Assembly (NCBI GenBank): GCA_039818945.1
Contig: JBCBSZ010000019.1
Coordinates: 8,998 to 72,997, forward strand
From: JBCBSZ01 sp039818945
GTDB lineage: Bacteria; Actinomycetota; Acidimicrobiia; Acidimicrobiales; Poriferisodalaceae
Length of the DNA: 64,000 bases
Direction of reading: 5' to 3'
This document shows, piece after piece, positions 63,129 to 64,000 of this stretch (within the stretch, counting starts at the first letter, position 1; the number at the start of each line of letters is the position of its first letter). The position numbers and the translations under genes are program-made. The notes below the pieces were generated by a model. That model searched no databases. It had not been told where the DNA came from and worked only from the letters and a program-made list of their open reading frames with translations.

Positions 63129-63931
63129 CTAGCCGGCGAGGCGGCGCAGCGCCTCGAGGAGGACCGAGGCGCCCTGCTCGGCCTGCTCGGGGGTGATGTC
63201 CTCGGCCTCGTTGTGGGAGAGCCCGTCGCGGCAGGGCACGAAGATCATGGCGGTCGGCGCGACCGACGCGACCTGGCAGGCGTCGTGTCCGGCGCCGCTG
63301 ACGATGTCGAGGCTGCTGAGCGCCAGCTCGTCGGCGGCGGCGCGGATCGTGTCGACGGTCGCGGGGTCGAACGAAACCGGATCGGAGGCGCTGAGCACCC
63401 GGACCACGGGGTCGACCCGGAGCCCGGCGCACACCTCGTCGACCGCCACTCGCATCCGCCGCTCCAGTTCGTCGAGCGTCGCCAGCTCCGGGTGCCTCAG
63501 GTCGAGGGTGCAGCGCACGACCTCGGGGATGGTGTTGGGCGTCGCCGGCTCCGACGACAGCTGGGCGAAGGTCGCCCGCGCCCACGGGGCGAGGTCGTCG
63601 GCGGCCTCGTGCACCCGCGCGATGATCCCGGCGATCGCCTGCGCCGGGTCGCGCCGACCCGGCATCGGGGTCGGGCCGGCGTGGGCGGGGAAGCCCCGCA
63701 GCTCCAGCTCGTACCAGCGGTAGCCCTGGCCGGCGGTCACGACGCCGATCTCGACGTCAGCGTCCTCGAGGATCGGCCCCTGCTCGATGTGCAGCTCGAC
63801 GTAGGCGGTGAGCGGTCGGGCCTCGGCGGGGAGCTCGCCGACCCACCCGAGCCGATGGAGCTCGTCGCCGACCGAGATGCCCTGCCGGTCGGTCAGCTCG
63901 TAGGCGCCCTCGAGGTCGAGCGCACCGGCTC
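63129..63931 (-). CDS. M20-family amidohydrolase (hydantoinase/carbamoylase type), C-terminal part
   Basis: From AGALDLEGAYELTDRQG near 63930 to the TAG at 63129 (complement), the frame matches the C-terminal two-thirds of Zn-dependent N-carbamoyl-L-amino-acid hydrolases: YVELHIEQGPILED, FPAHAGPTPMPGRRDP, GAGHDACQVA and GLSHNEAEDI. Upstream of the AGAL codons, the minus-strand frame remains open but loses family similarity (ARR...), because the N-terminal region appears on the opposite strand. A complete start is absent. A GTG at 63740 is not a credible start. Four bases separate its stop from the SnoaL gene. Confidence 0.8.
63925..63929. other. Inversion/fold-back junction inside an M20 amidohydrolase gene
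   Basis: CCGGC here is shared by both flanks: left of it the minus strand encodes AGALDLEG, right of it the plus strand encodes LDELGVETAAP. In family members both segments belong to one strand, about 35 residues apart and in the opposite order. Short shared bases at an inverted junction are typical of fold-back chimeras. Confidence 0.65.
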
Positions 63932-64000
63932 GACGAGCTCGGCGTGGAGACGGCGGCGCCGATCGAGGTGGCCGTCTGGACCAACGAGGAGGGCTCGCGG
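63929..64000 (+). CDS. M20-family amidohydrolase, N-terminal part (continues beyond window)
   Basis: The plus strand from about 63929 reads LDELGVETAAPIEVAVWT followed by NEEGSR at the window edge. This is the conserved segment of the hydantoinase/carbamoylase family that carries the metal-binding Glu-Glu just before the 'GS..F' loop. It has no start here and runs on past 64000. It is the piece missing from the minus-strand gene at 63129. Confidence 0.65.

Noticed and set aside
63757..63984. 75-codon minus-strand frame at the right edge
   Set aside because: It is in a different frame from the M20 gene and crosses the fold-back junction; no family similarity.

Overview
This is a very GC-rich, densely packed window from an actinobacterium, most likely a member of the Acidimicrobiia. 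Evidence for this: frequent GTG starts, 4-base GTGA/ATGA stop-start overlaps, a DUF501-ppx gene pair, an F420-type LLM oxidoreductase, form I aerobic CO dehydrogenase genes, and at least a dozen actinobacterial -10 boxes (TANNNT) lying 6-9 bases before the start codon, which implies mostly leaderless mRNAs. The lineage is an inference from gene content, not a measured placement. No tRNA, rRNA, IS element or CRISPR array was recognised.

Layout. 1-2729: the truncated end of a large secreted repeat protein. 2755-7199: a CO dehydrogenase maturation module (MoxR ATPase, VWA protein, two XdhC-like proteins, MobA-like transferase, CoxG) with no structural subunits, followed by three copies of a 44-bp tandem repeat. 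7347-9357: DUF501, Ppx/GppA, GNAT. 9379-14100 (minus): an overlapping operon of M18 aminopeptidase, PD-(D/E)XK nuclease, enoyl-CoA hydratase and SLC13-type transporter. 14119-17939: MenC-like enzyme, a molybdopterin oxidoreductase behind a palindrome-marked promoter, and an HxlR regulator. 18066-22437: rhomboid protease, SCO1 and CtaG (cytochrome oxidase assembly), nitroreductase, AraC regulator, VOC protein.

23479-30178 is the metabolic centrepiece: coxM-coxS-coxL in form I order, then an XdhC-YHS fusion, a second MoxR ATPase and a second VWA protein, with a divergent LysR regulator. CoxL carries the form I active-site loop with Cys370. Electrons from CO could reach the cytochrome bd oxidase encoded at 32275-34676; SCO1 and CtaG suggest a haem-copper oxidase as well. 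A GGDEF-EAL protein follows cydAB.

37377-48826 holds mixed catabolic genes: a secreted repeat protein, VOC protein, LLM oxidoreductase, SDR, SGNH hydrolase, MFS transporter, class I fumarase, Rieske oxygenase, thioredoxin-like protein, eIF-2B-like protein, dienelactone hydrolase and DUF4332. 48888-53980: acyl-CoA dehydrogenase, an ECF41 sigma factor with its carboxymuconolactone-decarboxylase partner behind a textbook ECF41 promoter, and a two-component system. 54372-63124: two HpcH/CitE-type lyases, an ECF sigma factor with a VOC protein, DUF3445, a hydrolase-cyclase fusion whose nucleophile position is His, a lipoprotein, ROK kinase, class V aminotransferase and a double SnoaL-like protein.

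The right edge (about 63925) is abnormal: the C-terminal part of an M20 amidohydrolase runs on the minus strand, while an N-terminal part of the same family begins back to back on the plus strand. This is either a true inversion or a fold-back assembly chimera.
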